Below are positions 7,429-15,303 of a stretch of DNA of 64,000 nt, piece after piece. Made by a program: the position numbers and the translations under genes. How positions within the stretch are numbered: position 1 is the first letter of the stretch; each line of letters starts with the position of its first letter. Source of the stretch: Acidovorax temperans. GTDB lineage: Bacteria > Pseudomonadota > Gammaproteobacteria > Burkholderiales > Burkholderiaceae_C. The notes beneath the pieces were generated by a model that was not told the DNA's origin, did no database searches, and saw only the letters and a program-made list of their open reading frames with translations. Location of the stretch: positions 1-64,000 of the forward strand of contig NZ_VFPV01000005.1 in assembly GCF_006716905.1 (NCBI RefSeq), written 5' to 3'.

Positions 7429-7943
7429 CATTGCATGTCAAACCACTGGCTGAGCATTTGCGCTTCGGGAGGGCTTTCGGACGCCTGAATCAAGCTGAGA
7501 GGGTTGCCTGGGGTGACACCCAAGCCTTCGCTGCTGAATGAAAAGGAGCCGAGCGCAGCCTGTTGTGCGGAGCCTTGTGCATCCCTTAGAACCAAGGTGC
7601 CCTGGGGAATGGGGCCGCTGGCATGACGAACTTCGGCTTTGCTTTAAAGCCAGGCAGCCAACTTTCTCACAAGCCAGGGAGCTTGCAACTTATTTCGGGA
7701 GGCTCGGTCAGCCGCCGTCCCCAACAAGCCCAACTGCTCCTGCTCTTTGCCCTTTGTTGGTGCGGTGGAGGTTGGGGGCACCACCAGGCGCGCATTCGAC
7801 AGGTGAGGCATCTCTGTCAAAACTTCGGAGAAGGCATACAGAGAGAAGGATGGCGACACCATGTCCATCCGATGGTTGGGCTTCAGCCAAGGGCGGATCA
7901 GGTCCAAAACCCGATCAGATCCAGCGTTACTGACAAACTTCAT
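7429..7943 (-). pseudogene. 5' fragment of a PLD-type helicase-related gene
   Basis: From ATG 7943 (site GAGGGGGACGCA) the frame begins MKFVSNAGSDRVLDLIRPWL and continues MDMVSPSFSLYAFSEVL, a phospholipase-D-like start found in large SNF2/helicase-related plasmid and defence proteins (family assignment from memory of that N terminus). The frame meets an in-frame TAA at 7644-7646 and then reads on coherently (TLVLRDAQGSA, GVTPGNPLSLIQASE, MLSQWFDMQWALL) until the IS5 right end cuts it. It is therefore doubly broken: a nonsense codon and an IS truncation. The helicase part is absent from the window. Confidence 0.6.
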
Positions 7944-7988
7944 TGCGTCCCCCTCGCTCGACATCCCGTTGTTTCTTTTTTGCTTCGC

Positions 7989-8387
7989 TCACGCACTGCC
8001 TCCCCAATGCCCCTCGAAGTCGAATGACAGTTGTTTGTGGTGCTTGATCGACAGCAGGAAAAGGGTGTCTTCAACCTGCACATACAGCACCAGGTAGCGG
8101 CTCATCACATACTCACGCAAGCTGGTCAATGAGGTGCCCACCAAAGCAGCCAACTTGGCTTTCAGTGCGGCAGTGGCGTTGGTAGCCTCAGCAGAGCCGA
8201 CAGCCCGGTTAAAAAAAGGCCGGCCAAGCTCTGGAAACCGCTCAAGGTTGGGCAGCACTGTGCCGAGTAGCTCGTCGATCAGTCCGTCGAATTCCTGAGG
8301 AGCTTCTGCCTCGGTCAGGAACTGTTCGATGTCGGCCAGGTTCCGCTCGAAGTTGGCGGTGAGCTTGATGGTCACGCGGTTGGTCAT
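7989..8387 (-). CDS. parE: RelE/ParE-family toxin
   Basis: The 132-aa protein matches the ParE/RelE plasmid stabilisation fold: N-terminal helices (FERNLADIEQFL), FPELGRPF, and a C-terminal sheet SRYLVLYVQVEDTLFLLSIKHHKQ. It is slightly longer than usual (family about 95-110 aa) owing to an alanine-rich insertion in the middle (VGSAEATNATAALKAKLAAL). It lies 16 bp after its antitoxin gene. ParE toxins block gyrase and RelE toxins cut mRNA; which applies here is unknown. Confidence 0.8.
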   Translation of the reverse strand: MTNRVTIKLTANFERNLADIEQFLTEAEAPQEFDGLIDELLGTVLPNLERFPELGRPFFNRAVGSAEATNATAALKAKLAALVGTSLTSLREYVMSRYLVLYVQVEDTLFLLSIKHHKQLSFDFEGHWGGSA

Positions 8388-8403
8388 GGGATGCCAACGG
8401 TAC

Positions 8404-8697
8404 TCAAGCGGTTGCGCGTCGTTTCATGATGGCTGTCAGTGCTGCGCGCGCATCTTGAGTGCGTCCTGCCGCCACGTCATCCAGGCCCTTGGATGCTTCG
8501 TCGATCAGCAGCAGGTGGATGCGCTGGCGCTCTAGCTGGTGGTAGTAGTCGAGGCGCTTCGCGTCGATGATGGCGATGTAGGCCTCACCGTTTTTGGTGA
8601 TGAGTTTTTCAGCACCACCCCTTACATCCTCAGCCAGCTCAGAAAAGTTTGCACGAGCGTGGGACAGGGGGATCACGTCGCTGGCTGAGATTGCCAT
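8404..8697 (-). CDS. Phd/YefM-family antitoxin
   Basis: A 97-aa antitoxin with the Phd/YefM N terminus (IPLSHARANFSELAEDV, then KLITKNGEAYIAIIDAKRLD). The C-terminal helix DDVAAGRTQDARAALTAI is typical of antitoxins that bind ParE. It is the first gene of the pair and should repress it through the palindrome at 8716-8745. Confidence 0.85.
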   Translation of the reverse strand: MAISASDVIPLSHARANFSELAEDVRGGAEKLITKNGEAYIAIIDAKRLDYYHQLERQRIHLLLIDEASKGLDDVAAGRTQDARAALTAIMKRRATA

Positions 8698-8715
8698 GGG
8701 GGCCTCCGGTTGACA

Positions 8716-8745
8716 AAATGGTGCAAAATTTTGTACATCTTACAC
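8716..8745. promoter_or_regulatory. Operator/promoter of the Phd-ParE pair
   Basis: A 10-bp palindrome CAAAATTTTG (8724-8733) lies in a longer imperfect one, GTGCAAAATTTTGTAC, just upstream of the antitoxin start on the minus strand. A second CAAAAT half-site is adjacent (8714-8719). This fits autorepression. Confidence 0.55.
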
Positions 8746-8829
8746 GGTGCGTCGCCTAAGCTGGCTGCTACACATATACAGCGGCAAACTGGAGTTGACT
8801 TACTTCCGTGGACGGTACTGATTTGATTC

Positions 8830-8916
8830 TCAAACCGTTTGAGGTGTTATCTCGGCTTGCACAATGGCGTCATCGATAACATCAAATAGGATTTCGTTGC
8901 TCTTTTCAAAGTTCAT
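8830..8916 (-). CDS. Short ORF, 28 aa, probable remnant
   Basis: The frame reads MNFEKSNEILFDVIDDAIVQ and eight more residues. Composition is protein-like, but it is short and lies directly against the decayed IS3 end. It may be the first or last part of a lost gene. Confidence 0.25.
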   Translation of the reverse strand: MNFEKSNEILFDVIDDAIVQAEITPQTV

Positions 8917-8930
8917 GGGTGAGAGGTCGT

Positions 8931-9765
8931 CTAGTGACTACCGCAATGAGGTCCTGAGCCTTTGCACGGGAAGCTGCTGCGCTCGATGAGTTCGCCTTTC
9001 TGACTGGCGATGAAGCTCTCAGCCATCGCCTTGTCGTAATTGTCGCCCACGGTTCCCATCGAATGGCGCACCTTTATCTGCCGACGGCGCTCCCCGAAGG
9101 CCAGGCTGGTGTGCTGGCTGCCCTGGTCGCCGCGGTGGATGACGCCCCCTGGGTTTGCGCTGCTCCCGCGCATGTTCAAGGCCGCGATAACAAGGTCTGC
9201 ATCCATGCGTCCTCCCATGGTCCATCTCACCGCCTGCTCCAGACATCGATGACCACGGCCAAATAGAAGACCCCATCCAAGTCGGCACCTAGGTCATGTC
9301 CGCCGCCCACAACTGGCTCTGGCCAGTGGCGTGGAATCGCCGGTTGACCAAATCGCTGGCCGGGGACTGACGTTTGTCACGACGGGTGGTGACGGTGAGG
9401 CCTCGGCTCTTGACGATGCCGCGAATGCGGGCCTCTCGCATGAGACGAGCCACACGCTGGCGGCTGATCCTCACGCCTTACTCGATGAGCCCTTCTCGCA
9501 CCCGGGGCATGCCATAGGGCTCGCAGGAATCCCGTTGAATATGGCGGATGCGCTCGGCCATCACTGCATTGGCGATACTTCGCTGAGACGGGGCACGCAC
9601 TCGCCATGCATCACACCCACAGGCAGAGACACCGAGCACACGGCAAATGGTTCGCACAGGGAGGTCGGACTGGTTCGCCATCACCAGTCCGAAGACTTCG
9701 CAGATGTCGCATTGTTGCGACAGGAAAACCAGGCCGTAGCCTTTGCACGGATATCTCGCTCCCAT
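8931..9765 (-). pseudogene. IS3 orfB transposase, multiply frameshifted
   Basis: Pieces of an IS3 DDE integrase are readable in shifting frames: a helical N-terminal part (VRTICRVLGVSA), the HTH segment ISRQRVARLMREARIRGI, SQLWAADMT with the first aspartate, GVIHRGDQGSQHTSLAFG with the second, and DKAMAESF with the glutamate. Frame changes occur near 9477 and 9285, and the C terminus is lost at 8931. It cannot give an active enzyme. Confidence 0.8.
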
Positions 9766-9776
9766 CTGAACCTAGC

Positions 9777-10438
9777 TACCAAAAGGAGGCCCCCCGGCTC
9801 TGCCGGGGAGGCAGTAGAAGTTTGACTTTTCAGGAGGTTGTCCACCGTAGAGACTTTCAATCGTGAGCCGCCAAGCAAACGAAAGGAAGAAACACGATGG
9901 ACAAGTATGAAAGTTTGAGTCACACGGCCTGGGATTGCAAATATCACGTGGTCTTCATCCCCAAGTGTCGAAGGCGAACGCTGTACAAGCAGCTACGCGA
10001 ACACCTGGGTGAGGTATTCAGAAAGTTGGCCGCGCAAAAGGAATGCAGGGTTGAAGAGGGGCATCTGATGCCCGATCACGTGCACATGATGCTGTCGATC
10101 CCACCGAAGTACTCGGTGTCGCAGGTGGTGGGCTTTATCAAAGGCAAGAGCGCAATCCACCTTGCGCGGGTGTACGGAGAGCGAAAGCGCAACTTCGTGG
10201 GTCAGCACTTCTGGGCGCGAGGGTACTTCGTCTCGACGGTGGGACGCGACGAAGCGGTGATACGGGAGTACATCCGAAACCAGGAGAAGGAAGACGAGAG
10301 GTTGGACCAACTCGGTCTATGGAGGTGAGTAGCCACCGATAGGTGGCCCCAAGAATGAGGGGCCGCGTTAGCGACCCCTTACAGCCGCTTTGAGCGGCTC
10401 ACATCCCGAATGCCCCCGGCTTTGCCGGGGGATGGTTA
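9777..10438 (+). mobile_element. IS200-type element inserted in the IS3 remnant
   Basis: A single tnpA is flanked by end hairpins: CCCCGGC/GCCGGGG at 9792-9808 on the left, and CCCCCGGC/GCCGGGGG at 10413-10431 on the right, with AGCCGCT/AGCGGCT just before it. The flanking IS3 sequence is continuous across it (ARLSRLLR on one side, ERDI on the other), which fixes the insertion point closely. Confidence 0.75.
9897..10328 (+). CDS. tnpA: TnpA, IS200-family Y1 transposase
   Basis: A 143-aa protein of IS200 type: YHVVFIPKCRRRTLYKQL at the N terminus, the HUH motif in PDHVHMMLSIPP, and the catalytic tyrosine in VIREYIRNQE. There is no accompanying tnpB. The gene is intact and has a site (AAAGGAAG) before the ATG. 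It is clearly different from the tnpA at 1961. Confidence 0.9.
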   Translation: MDKYESLSHTAWDCKYHVVFIPKCRRRTLYKQLREHLGEVFRKLAAQKECRVEEGHLMPDHVHMMLSIPPKYSVSQVVGFIKGKSAIHLARVYGERKRNFVGQHFWARGYFVSTVGRDEAVIREYIRNQEKEDERLDQLGLWR

Positions 10439-10439
10439 C

Positions 10440-10674
10440 CGTAAAAGCCTACTCAAGCGGGCCAATTCTGCCCGTTCGGAGGTGGTCACGCCTTACAAGC
10501 AAGAAGGGCTTTGTCGTTCCAGTTGGCGATGGACTGGGCGGTGAAGCGGAGTTCACGCGAAAGCTGCGCAGGCAAGTGGCCGGCTAAAACCAACTCGATC
10601 ATCTGCTGACGGAATTCCGCCGGGTACGGCGGACCTATTTTGTACATTTGGGACCCCTTGACAACATGATGCAT
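10440..10674 (-). pseudogene. IS3 orfA fragment
   Basis: The product starts with a short leader then IGPPYPAEFRQQMIELVLAG and AQSIANW, the transposase-8 helix-turn-helix of IS3 orfA. The reading frame is lost near 10490, but the next frame continues SERAELARLSRLLR, the leucine-zipper part, up to the IS200 insertion. Confidence 0.75.
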
Positions 10675-10790
10675 CTACGGAAACGGGGCAACTCAAAGCC
10701 CACCCCTCTTCTAGCAAGAAAAGAAATTCTTATATTTTCAAATAAGCACTCCACCAAAAGAGACGCCCGCTCCACCAACTAGGCAACCAA

Positions 10791-10810
10791 AGTTTCAACC
10801 GGTTGAAACT
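10791..10810. repeat. parS: parS-like palindrome, copy 1
   Basis: AGTTTCAACCGGTTGAAACT is a perfect 20-bp palindrome. Identical copies lie at 11916-11935 and 12087-12106, all upstream of parA and parB. The layout fits a ParB-binding centromere. Confidence 0.7.
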
Positions 10811-10876
10811 TGCAACCCCTGTCGGCCGGCATCTCGAGATACAACATAGCCGTTCAAACTTTATAACGCTGCCTAT

Positions 10877-11053
10877 TTAATGCAATGTAAACAGGTTTGC
10901 ACATCTAGACCTAATGCGCATAGGAATTGCTGATAGGCTGTAATGCAGCCAGACTGCGAGCTGATGGCGCAGGCAGTTCATCAACCGGAAAACACCATAG
11001 ATCAAATCCGCCATCTCTTGCTCTCGAATGACTTTGAACGACAAAAGGCTCAT
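10877..11053 (-). CDS. Possible small protein, 58 aa
   Basis: The frame starts at ATG 11053 with MSLLSFKVIREQEMADLIYG and ends at 10877; it contains LMNCLRHQLAVWLHYSLSA and several arginines. Only five bases separate the ATG from the IS5-family element, so whatever promoter it had was displaced. No family is recognised. Confidence 0.3.
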   Translation of the reverse strand: MSLLSFKVIREQEMADLIYGVFRLMNCLRHQLAVWLHYSLSAIPMRIRSRCANLFTLH

Positions 11054-11058
11054 CACTA

Positions 11059-11881
11059 GGGTCTGTTGAGAATCATTCTGAGATGCGTGAATGGATGTGA
11101 TGCAATAGGCGCATGAGCATTCGATGGGTACTGACAGACGCACAATGGGCCAAGATGGAGCCGCACTGCCTTGGCAAGCCAAGTGATCCGGGGCGCAGCG
11201 GCACAGACAACCGCCGCTTCGTTGAGGCAGTGCTGTGGATTGCCCGCACAGGCAGCCCCTGGCGAGACCTGCCGCCAGAGTTCGGCAAGTGGAACACGGT
11301 GTTCAAACGCTTTAGAGACTGGGTTAAGGCCGATGTGTTCCAACGTCTGTTCGATGCAGTGAGCGAGCAGCCGGACATGGAATATGCGATGGTGGATGCC
11401 ACGATTGTGAAAGTGCATCGGCACGGCCAGGGGGCAAAAGGGGGACTTCGGGCCAGGCCATAGGCCACTCGAGGGGCGGCATGACCACGAAGATACTGGC
11501 GCTGACGGATGCATTGGGCAATCTGGTGAAGTTCGTCTTGATGCCAGGGCAGCGCCACGACACCAAAGGGGTCAGAGAGCTGATTGCCGATGTGCGCTTT
11601 GATGCCTTGCTTGCCGACAAGGCCTTCGATGTGAATTGGCTGATCCAGGAGTTGGGTAAGCGCGGGGCGCAGGTGGTGATCTCACAGATGCCCCGCAGGA
11701 GAGCGCCACTGGAGATTGACCTGGAGGTCTACAAATGGCGCCACTTGATCGAGAACTTCTTTTGCAAGCTCAAGGAGTTCAAACGTATCGCAATGCGCAG
11801 CGACAAGACGGATAGCAGCTTCGCAGCGATGATCTATCTCGCAGCTGGGGTTATCAACTCTCGGTAATTCTCAACAGACCC
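11059..11881 (+). mobile_element. IS5-family (IS427-like) element
   Basis: Inverted repeats GGGTCTGTTGAGAAT (left) and the complement ATTCTCAACAGACCC (right) bound 823 bp, flanked on both sides by TA. It carries two overlapping frames as in the IS427 group. It was inserted between the first and second parS-like palindromes. Confidence 0.85.
11113..11867 (+). CDS. IS427-type transposase in two frames (orfA/orfB)
   Basis: The first frame (11113-11463) has the DUF4096-like N terminus (LTDAQWAKMEPHC, then GNPWRDLP-like GSPWRDLPPEFGKW) and the first aspartate in MVDATIVKVHRHGQG. The second (11481-11867) carries MTTKILALTDALGN, the second aspartate in LLADKAFD, and YKWRHLIENFFCKLKEFKRIA with the glutamate. 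In this group the full transposase is made by programmed frameshifting around the end of orfA (here near 11450, next to GGGGGACTT), so the split is normal. It is probably functional. Confidence 0.85.
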
Positions 11882-11915
11882 TAGCATGAACCAGAGGAGG
11901 AATAAAGCACCATGG

Positions 11916-11935
11916 AGTTTCAACCGGTTGAAACT
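11916..11935. repeat. parS: parS-like palindrome, copy 2
   Basis: An identical 20-bp palindrome to copy 1, extended by one pair on each side (G and C). It lies 33 bp inside the right junction of the IS5-family element. Confidence 0.7.
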
Positions 11936-12082
11936 CACTCCAAGCAAGAGCATTTCTTAGAAGAAGAGATGAAAGCTTCATTGACTTCCATAAACAAGCA
12001 ACACATCCCATAGACATTGCACACCTCACAGAAACGGACGGGCTCACGGCAAAGCATCCAACCGTTTTTTAGCCATGGGCAA

Positions 12083-12110
12083 GCCTAGTTTCAACCGGTT
12101 GAAACTAGGC
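12083..12110. repeat. parS: parS-like palindrome, copy 3 (28-bp perfect)
   Basis: The 20-bp core (12087-12106) is extended to a perfect 28-bp palindrome by GCCT and AGGC. It lies about 85 bp before the parA start, so it may also act as the parAB operator. Confidence 0.7.
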
Positions 12111-12193
12111 ACCAAAGAATGTTTACTTGTTTGCATGCATACACACAAAACAGTTTAAAATTAATGTGAGATAATTGAATGATAGGAGGTCTT

Positions 12194-12886
12194 ATGACGG
12201 CTCAAATCATTACTGTCTTTAATCAAAAGGGGGGCGTGGGCAAAACCACAACCACATGCCAGCTTGCGGGTACTTTGGGGTACAGGGGGTTTGATGTGCT
12301 GGTCGCCGACATGGATCCCCAAGAGACCTCTTCGTCATGGATTAGCAACGGGCCTGAAGGATTTCAGTTTCCTGCAACTCTTTGGGCAGGACACCGATAT
12401 GCTCGTGAAAATATTACAACTGAGTTAGGGAAACTTGCGTCAAAATACGACTTAATAATCGTAGACTGTGCGCCCTCAGTCGACAACGCTTCAACGTGGG
12501 CTTCGCTTCTGGTTAGCGACCTAGCAATCATCCCAACAAAGCTCAGCCCAGCGGATACATCTGCTTTGCCTGCAGCTTTGCAGCTGGTCAAAAATGCGCG
12601 CCAAAAATGTGGCCGAGAATATCCAGTGAGAATTCTTGCCACAGCATTCAGAAAACAGCGAGCAGACGAGCGCGCAATGCTGGAACAGATCTCATCCAAC
12701 GAGGCATATCCCGATTTCACAGTGATGCCAATCCAACTCGGTGATCGCGTTGCATTCACACGTTCGATGCTGAGCGGAGCAACAGCGCATTCGATGCCAA
12801 AGCCAGGAGAGGCAGTGGCGGAGCTAGATCTTCTCGCGGATCATGTGTGCGAGCTGTTAGGCCTTCCTACAGAAAAAGGAGAATGA
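12194..12886 (+). CDS. parA: ParA, plasmid partition ATPase
   Basis: A 230-aa deviant Walker-type ATPase. KGGVGKTT at 12-19 is the Walker A with the signature lysine, MDPQ is the Walker A' and IIVDCAPS the Walker B. There is no N-terminal helix-turn-helix, so it is of the small (type Ib-like) class. The ATG at 12194 is chosen because AGGAGG sits directly before it; an ATG 15 bases upstream lacks a site. ParA moves plasmid copies apart by patterning on the nucleoid with ParB-parS. Its stop overlaps the translation signals of parB. Confidence 0.92.
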   Translation: MTAQIITVFNQKGGVGKTTTTCQLAGTLGYRGFDVLVADMDPQETSSSWISNGPEGFQFPATLWAGHRYARENITTELGKLASKYDLIIVDCAPSVDNASTWASLLVSDLAIIPTKLSPADTSALPAALQLVKNARQKCGREYPVRILATAFRKQRADERAMLEQISSNEAYPDFTVMPIQLGDRVAFTRSMLSGATAHSMPKPGEAVAELDLLADHVCELLGLPTEKGE

Positions 12887-12888
12887 CA

Positions 12889-13968
12889 ATGGCCCTTACA
12901 CCTCCGAAGTTCAAAGTTGACCCAACTGCAGCGATGAAGCGTCTTCAACAGAGTGCAAATGCAGCAGCGACAGATCGCTTCGCACTTGCAAGCAAAGTCA
13001 TGCAAACCCAGCCAACGGGTTTGACCGCGGTTGATACACAACAAAAAGAAGAAGTAGAACCTATTAGCTCTGGCAGTAAATTCGACCTCGCGCAGTGCGT
13101 ACCAGGAGCGATTGTCAGTGTGCCATTGCACATGATTGATCTCAACGATCTGGGACCTCGTCAGATATACCAGTCTGCTGAAATTGACAAAATTGCGGCA
13201 ACCATCACAGAGTCTCAAGATGACGCAGCACATGGCTATGTAAAGGATGGGCGAGTCAAGCTGATTGACGGGGGGACCCGCGTTAGAGCTGCGAAAGTCT
13301 CGGGAGTTGACCATTTAGATGTCAAGTTTGAAGCAGAACCAGAAAATCCACTCGCGCTGTATTTACGAGCCAGGAGTTACAACGATCAGCGATCGCAGCC
13401 CACACCCATAGACCATGCAATAAGCCTGCGCAAGCTTATCGAATCTGGGGCAGTACCTAACAACCGTGTAATCGCAGAGAAGATTCCCGACCCCAGTGGT
13501 CGGCCCATGTCAGAGTCCCAAGTCAGCATGTACATGCGCGTCAGTCGTATGCCTGAGAGGGTCCTTCAACGAATGTCGGAAAGCCCTTCAACAACAGCGT
13601 TCACTATCCTGTATGCGGTGAGTGAAATTTTCGAAAAAATCTTGGACAAGAGCCAAGCTGAGGACACTGCCTTATCCATCATTGACGATATTCGTCAAAA
13701 GGACCTTTCTAAACAACAAGTCATCATGCTGGTACGTTCCAAGCTGGAGGGTGCAAAACACCGGGAACGGAGTACGCAGCAGACTTTGTTGATAGGAAAC
13801 TACGAAGGGGTCGTGAAAGTATTCGCGAAGAGAGGGCAGATAGAACTCTCGATGAAAAATCTTCCACCGGAGCAACTCCCTGAACTGCAAAAGGCACTCG
13901 TCGCTAAGCTGGAGGACTTTTTTAAGGAGCAGCTAGCCAAACCTGCAAGCACGTCTTTGCCTGAGTGA
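12889..13968 (+). CDS. parB: ParB, centromere-binding partition protein
   Basis: A 359-aa ParB. The N-terminal 70 residues are a linker that would contact ParA. A ParB/Srx-like domain follows: VPLHMIDLNDLGPRQIYQ, then KDGRVKLIDGGTRVRAAKVSG. The helix-turn-helix region is GRPMSESQVSMYMRVSRMPERVL. The C-terminal part is a dimerisation and coiled region. The ATG at 12889 has AAGGAG seven bases upstream; the ATG at 12883 is too close. It should bind the three palindromes upstream of parA. The stop codon's last base is part of the AGGT target duplication of the following IS3 element; an older IS end lies just beyond, so the C terminus could be slightly altered. Confidence 0.92.
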   Translation: MALTPPKFKVDPTAAMKRLQQSANAAATDRFALASKVMQTQPTGLTAVDTQQKEEVEPISSGSKFDLAQCVPGAIVSVPLHMIDLNDLGPRQIYQSAEIDKIAATITESQDDAAHGYVKDGRVKLIDGGTRVRAAKVSGVDHLDVKFEAEPENPLALYLRARSYNDQRSQPTPIDHAISLRKLIESGAVPNNRVIAEKIPDPSGRPMSESQVSMYMRVSRMPERVLQRMSESPSTTAFTILYAVSEIFEKILDKSQAEDTALSIIDDIRQKDLSKQQVIMLVRSKLEGAKHRERSTQQTLLIGNYEGVVKVFAKRGQIELSMKNLPPEQLPELQKALVAKLEDFFKEQLAKPASTSLPE

Positions 13969-14029
13969 GGTTGCCCCTGAAAAGTGGAGTTCTTGACCCT
14001 TGTTGAAAATACCGACAAGGAGTTGAGCA

Positions 14030-14363
14030 ATGAGTGACAAGCAAGTGCGTGCGCAGTACACGCGGGAGTTCAAACTGGAGGCGGTTCGGCAGGTGCGAGC
14101 TGGCCAGGCGATTGCGGTGGTGGCCAAGGTGCTGGGCATTCCCAAGGCCAGTCTGGGCAACTGGGTGCGACTGTCATCCAAGGGATGAGCTGGACGACGT
14201 TGGCAGCGCCGACAAGGCGACCAAAGTCTCGCCCGAGCAGATGGAGATTGCCCGGCTGCGCGCCGAGAATGCTCGCCTTCGCATGGAGCGCGACATCGCA
14301 AAAAAAGCCGCGGCGTACTTCGCGCAGGACACGCTGCGAGGTACGCCTGGATTGACCAAATGA
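14030..14363 (+). pseudogene. IS3 orfA with a frameshift
   Basis: From ATG 14030 (site AAGGAG) the frame codes QYTREFKLEAVRQVRAG and IPKASLGNWVRLSSKG, the orfA helix-turn-helix, then stops at 14188. The neighbouring frame continues SPEQMEIARLRAENARLRM and ERDIAKKAAAYFAQ, the leucine zipper, to 14363. A single extra base near 14184 explains it. This is not the usual orfA-orfB slippage point, so the copy is probably inactive unless helped in trans. Confidence 0.8.
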
Positions 14364-15235
14364 AATACCGTTACCCGGTGAGCGTGTCCTGCGGGGTGCT
14401 GGAGGTCAGCGCCAGCGGGTACTTCAACTGGCTGCGCCGGCGAGAGGATGGTCATGGCCGCAGCGGCCCTGGCCGACTCTACAGCGATGAAGCCCTGCTG
14501 GCGCACATCCGTGCCATCCACGCCGAGGTCAAGGGCGAATACGGCTGGCCACGCATGCACAAGGAGCTTGTGGCCCGAGGCATCCGGGTGGGCAAAGACC
14601 GGGTTCGCAAGCTCATGCAGCAGCACGGCATCAAGGCCAAAACGAAACGCAAGTTCGTGGTCACCACCGACAGCCGCCACAGCCTGCCGGTGGCACCTGA
14701 CCTGGTGCAGCGGCGCTTCAACCCTGAAGCTCCCAACCAGCTATGGAGTGGCGACATCACCTACATCCAAACCGACGAAGGCTGGCTGTACCTGGCCGCC
14801 GTCATCGACCTGTTTAGCCGCCAGGTGGTGGGCTGGAGCCTGCAGTCGCACATGCAGGCCAGCCTGGTCAAGGACGCGCTGACCATGGCGTGGTGGCGTC
14901 GCCGGCCACCACCCGGTCTGATATTCCACAGCGACCGGGGCAGCCAGTATTGCAGCCACGAGGTCCAGGGCGCACTGAAGGACTGGGGCATGCGTTCATC
15001 GATGAGCAGGAAGGGCAACTGCTGGGACAACGCACCGAAGGAAAGCTTCTGGGGACGGCTGAAAACAGCCAGCGTACATGGGTGCAAATTCGCTACCCGT
15101 GAGCAGGCCGGGCAGGCGGTGATGGACTGGATGGCCTTCTACAATCACCGCAGGCTGCATTCCTCGCTGGGCTACCTCAGCCCGATGCAGTACGAACAAC
15201 GCTGGTACGAGGCACAGCGCAAAAAGGCCGCGTGA
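14360..15235 (+). CDS. IS3-family orfB transposase
   Basis: A 291-aa integrase-type protein with HTH-21 region (KGEYGWPRMHKELVARGI) and rve DDE core: SGDITYI (D), FHSDRGSQYCS (D), and NCWDNAPKESFWGRLKTAS (E), ending with FYNHRRLHSSLGYLSPMQYE. It overlaps the orfA end by 4 bp (ATGA). The frame is intact. Confidence 0.9.
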   Translation: MKYRYPVSVSCGVLEVSASGYFNWLRRREDGHGRSGPGRLYSDEALLAHIRAIHAEVKGEYGWPRMHKELVARGIRVGKDRVRKLMQQHGIKAKTKRKFVVTTDSRHSLPVAPDLVQRRFNPEAPNQLWSGDITYIQTDEGWLYLAAVIDLFSRQVVGWSLQSHMQASLVKDALTMAWWRRRPPPGLIFHSDRGSQYCSHEVQGALKDWGMRSSMSRKGNCWDNAPKESFWGRLKTASVHGCKFATREQAGQAVMDWMAFYNHRRLHSSLGYLSPMQYEQRWYEAQRKKAA

Positions 15236-15272
15236 ATCGTGGGATAAGAACTACACGAAACAGGGGCAAGGT

Positions 15273-15303
15273 CAGGTTCGATTTGGGGTCGTGTTAGCCG
15301 CTC
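15273..15303 (-). mobile_element. Terminal remnant of an IS5-type element
   Basis: The 31 bases match, in inverse orientation and nearly identically, the left end of the element starting at 29373 (GAGCGGCTAACACGACC and the following bases). TTA, the same target triplet found there, follows at 15304-15306. The rest of this copy is gone; the IS3 element abuts it. It shows that an earlier insertion and deletion shaped the region after parB. Confidence 0.7.

Larger units (their letters stand above)
8925..10690 (-). mobile_element. Decayed IS3-family element split by an IS200 element
   Basis: orfA begins at 10674 on the minus strand and runs to about 10440. The IS200 element occupies about 9777-10438. 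The sequence resumes below 9765 with the rest of orfA/orfB (ERDI-x-AKATAWF) down to 8931. The orfB is broken by several frameshifts and lacks its last 40 or so residues. The outer ends are approximate because clear terminal repeats were not found. Confidence 0.75.
10675..11058. other. Region before parAB with first parS-like site
   Basis: There is no clear gene except a possible 58-aa ORF on the minus strand. The stretch is relatively AT-rich and holds one copy of the parS-like palindrome. It is separated from parA by an IS5-family insertion, so it was originally contiguous with the sequence after 11883. Confidence 0.5.
11884..12193. other. Region upstream of parA with two parS-like sites
   Basis: This 310-bp stretch holds two of the three palindromes. 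A strong ribosome site (AGGAGG) precedes an ATG at 11912 that opens 33 codons through the palindrome (MEFQPVETHSKQEHFLEEEM and 13 more), possibly a small protein or a remnant. AT content rises before parA, where the promoter should lie. Confidence 0.45.
13972..15268 (+). mobile_element. IS3-family element with AGGT target duplication
   Basis: The ends are TGCCCCTG (left) and CAGGGGCA (right), within longer imperfect repeats that share AGTTCTT. AGGT is repeated at 13968-13971 and 15269-15272, a 4-bp target duplication. The element lies immediately after parB. Its orfA carries a frameshift while orfB is open. Confidence 0.9.

Noticed and set aside
10383..10431. Two strong hairpins as a terminator pair
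   Set aside because: They match the end structures of the IS200 element and have no T run.
12041..12070. Possible terminator AAACGG...CCGTTTTTT before parA
   Set aside because: The stem is only six bases with a long loop.
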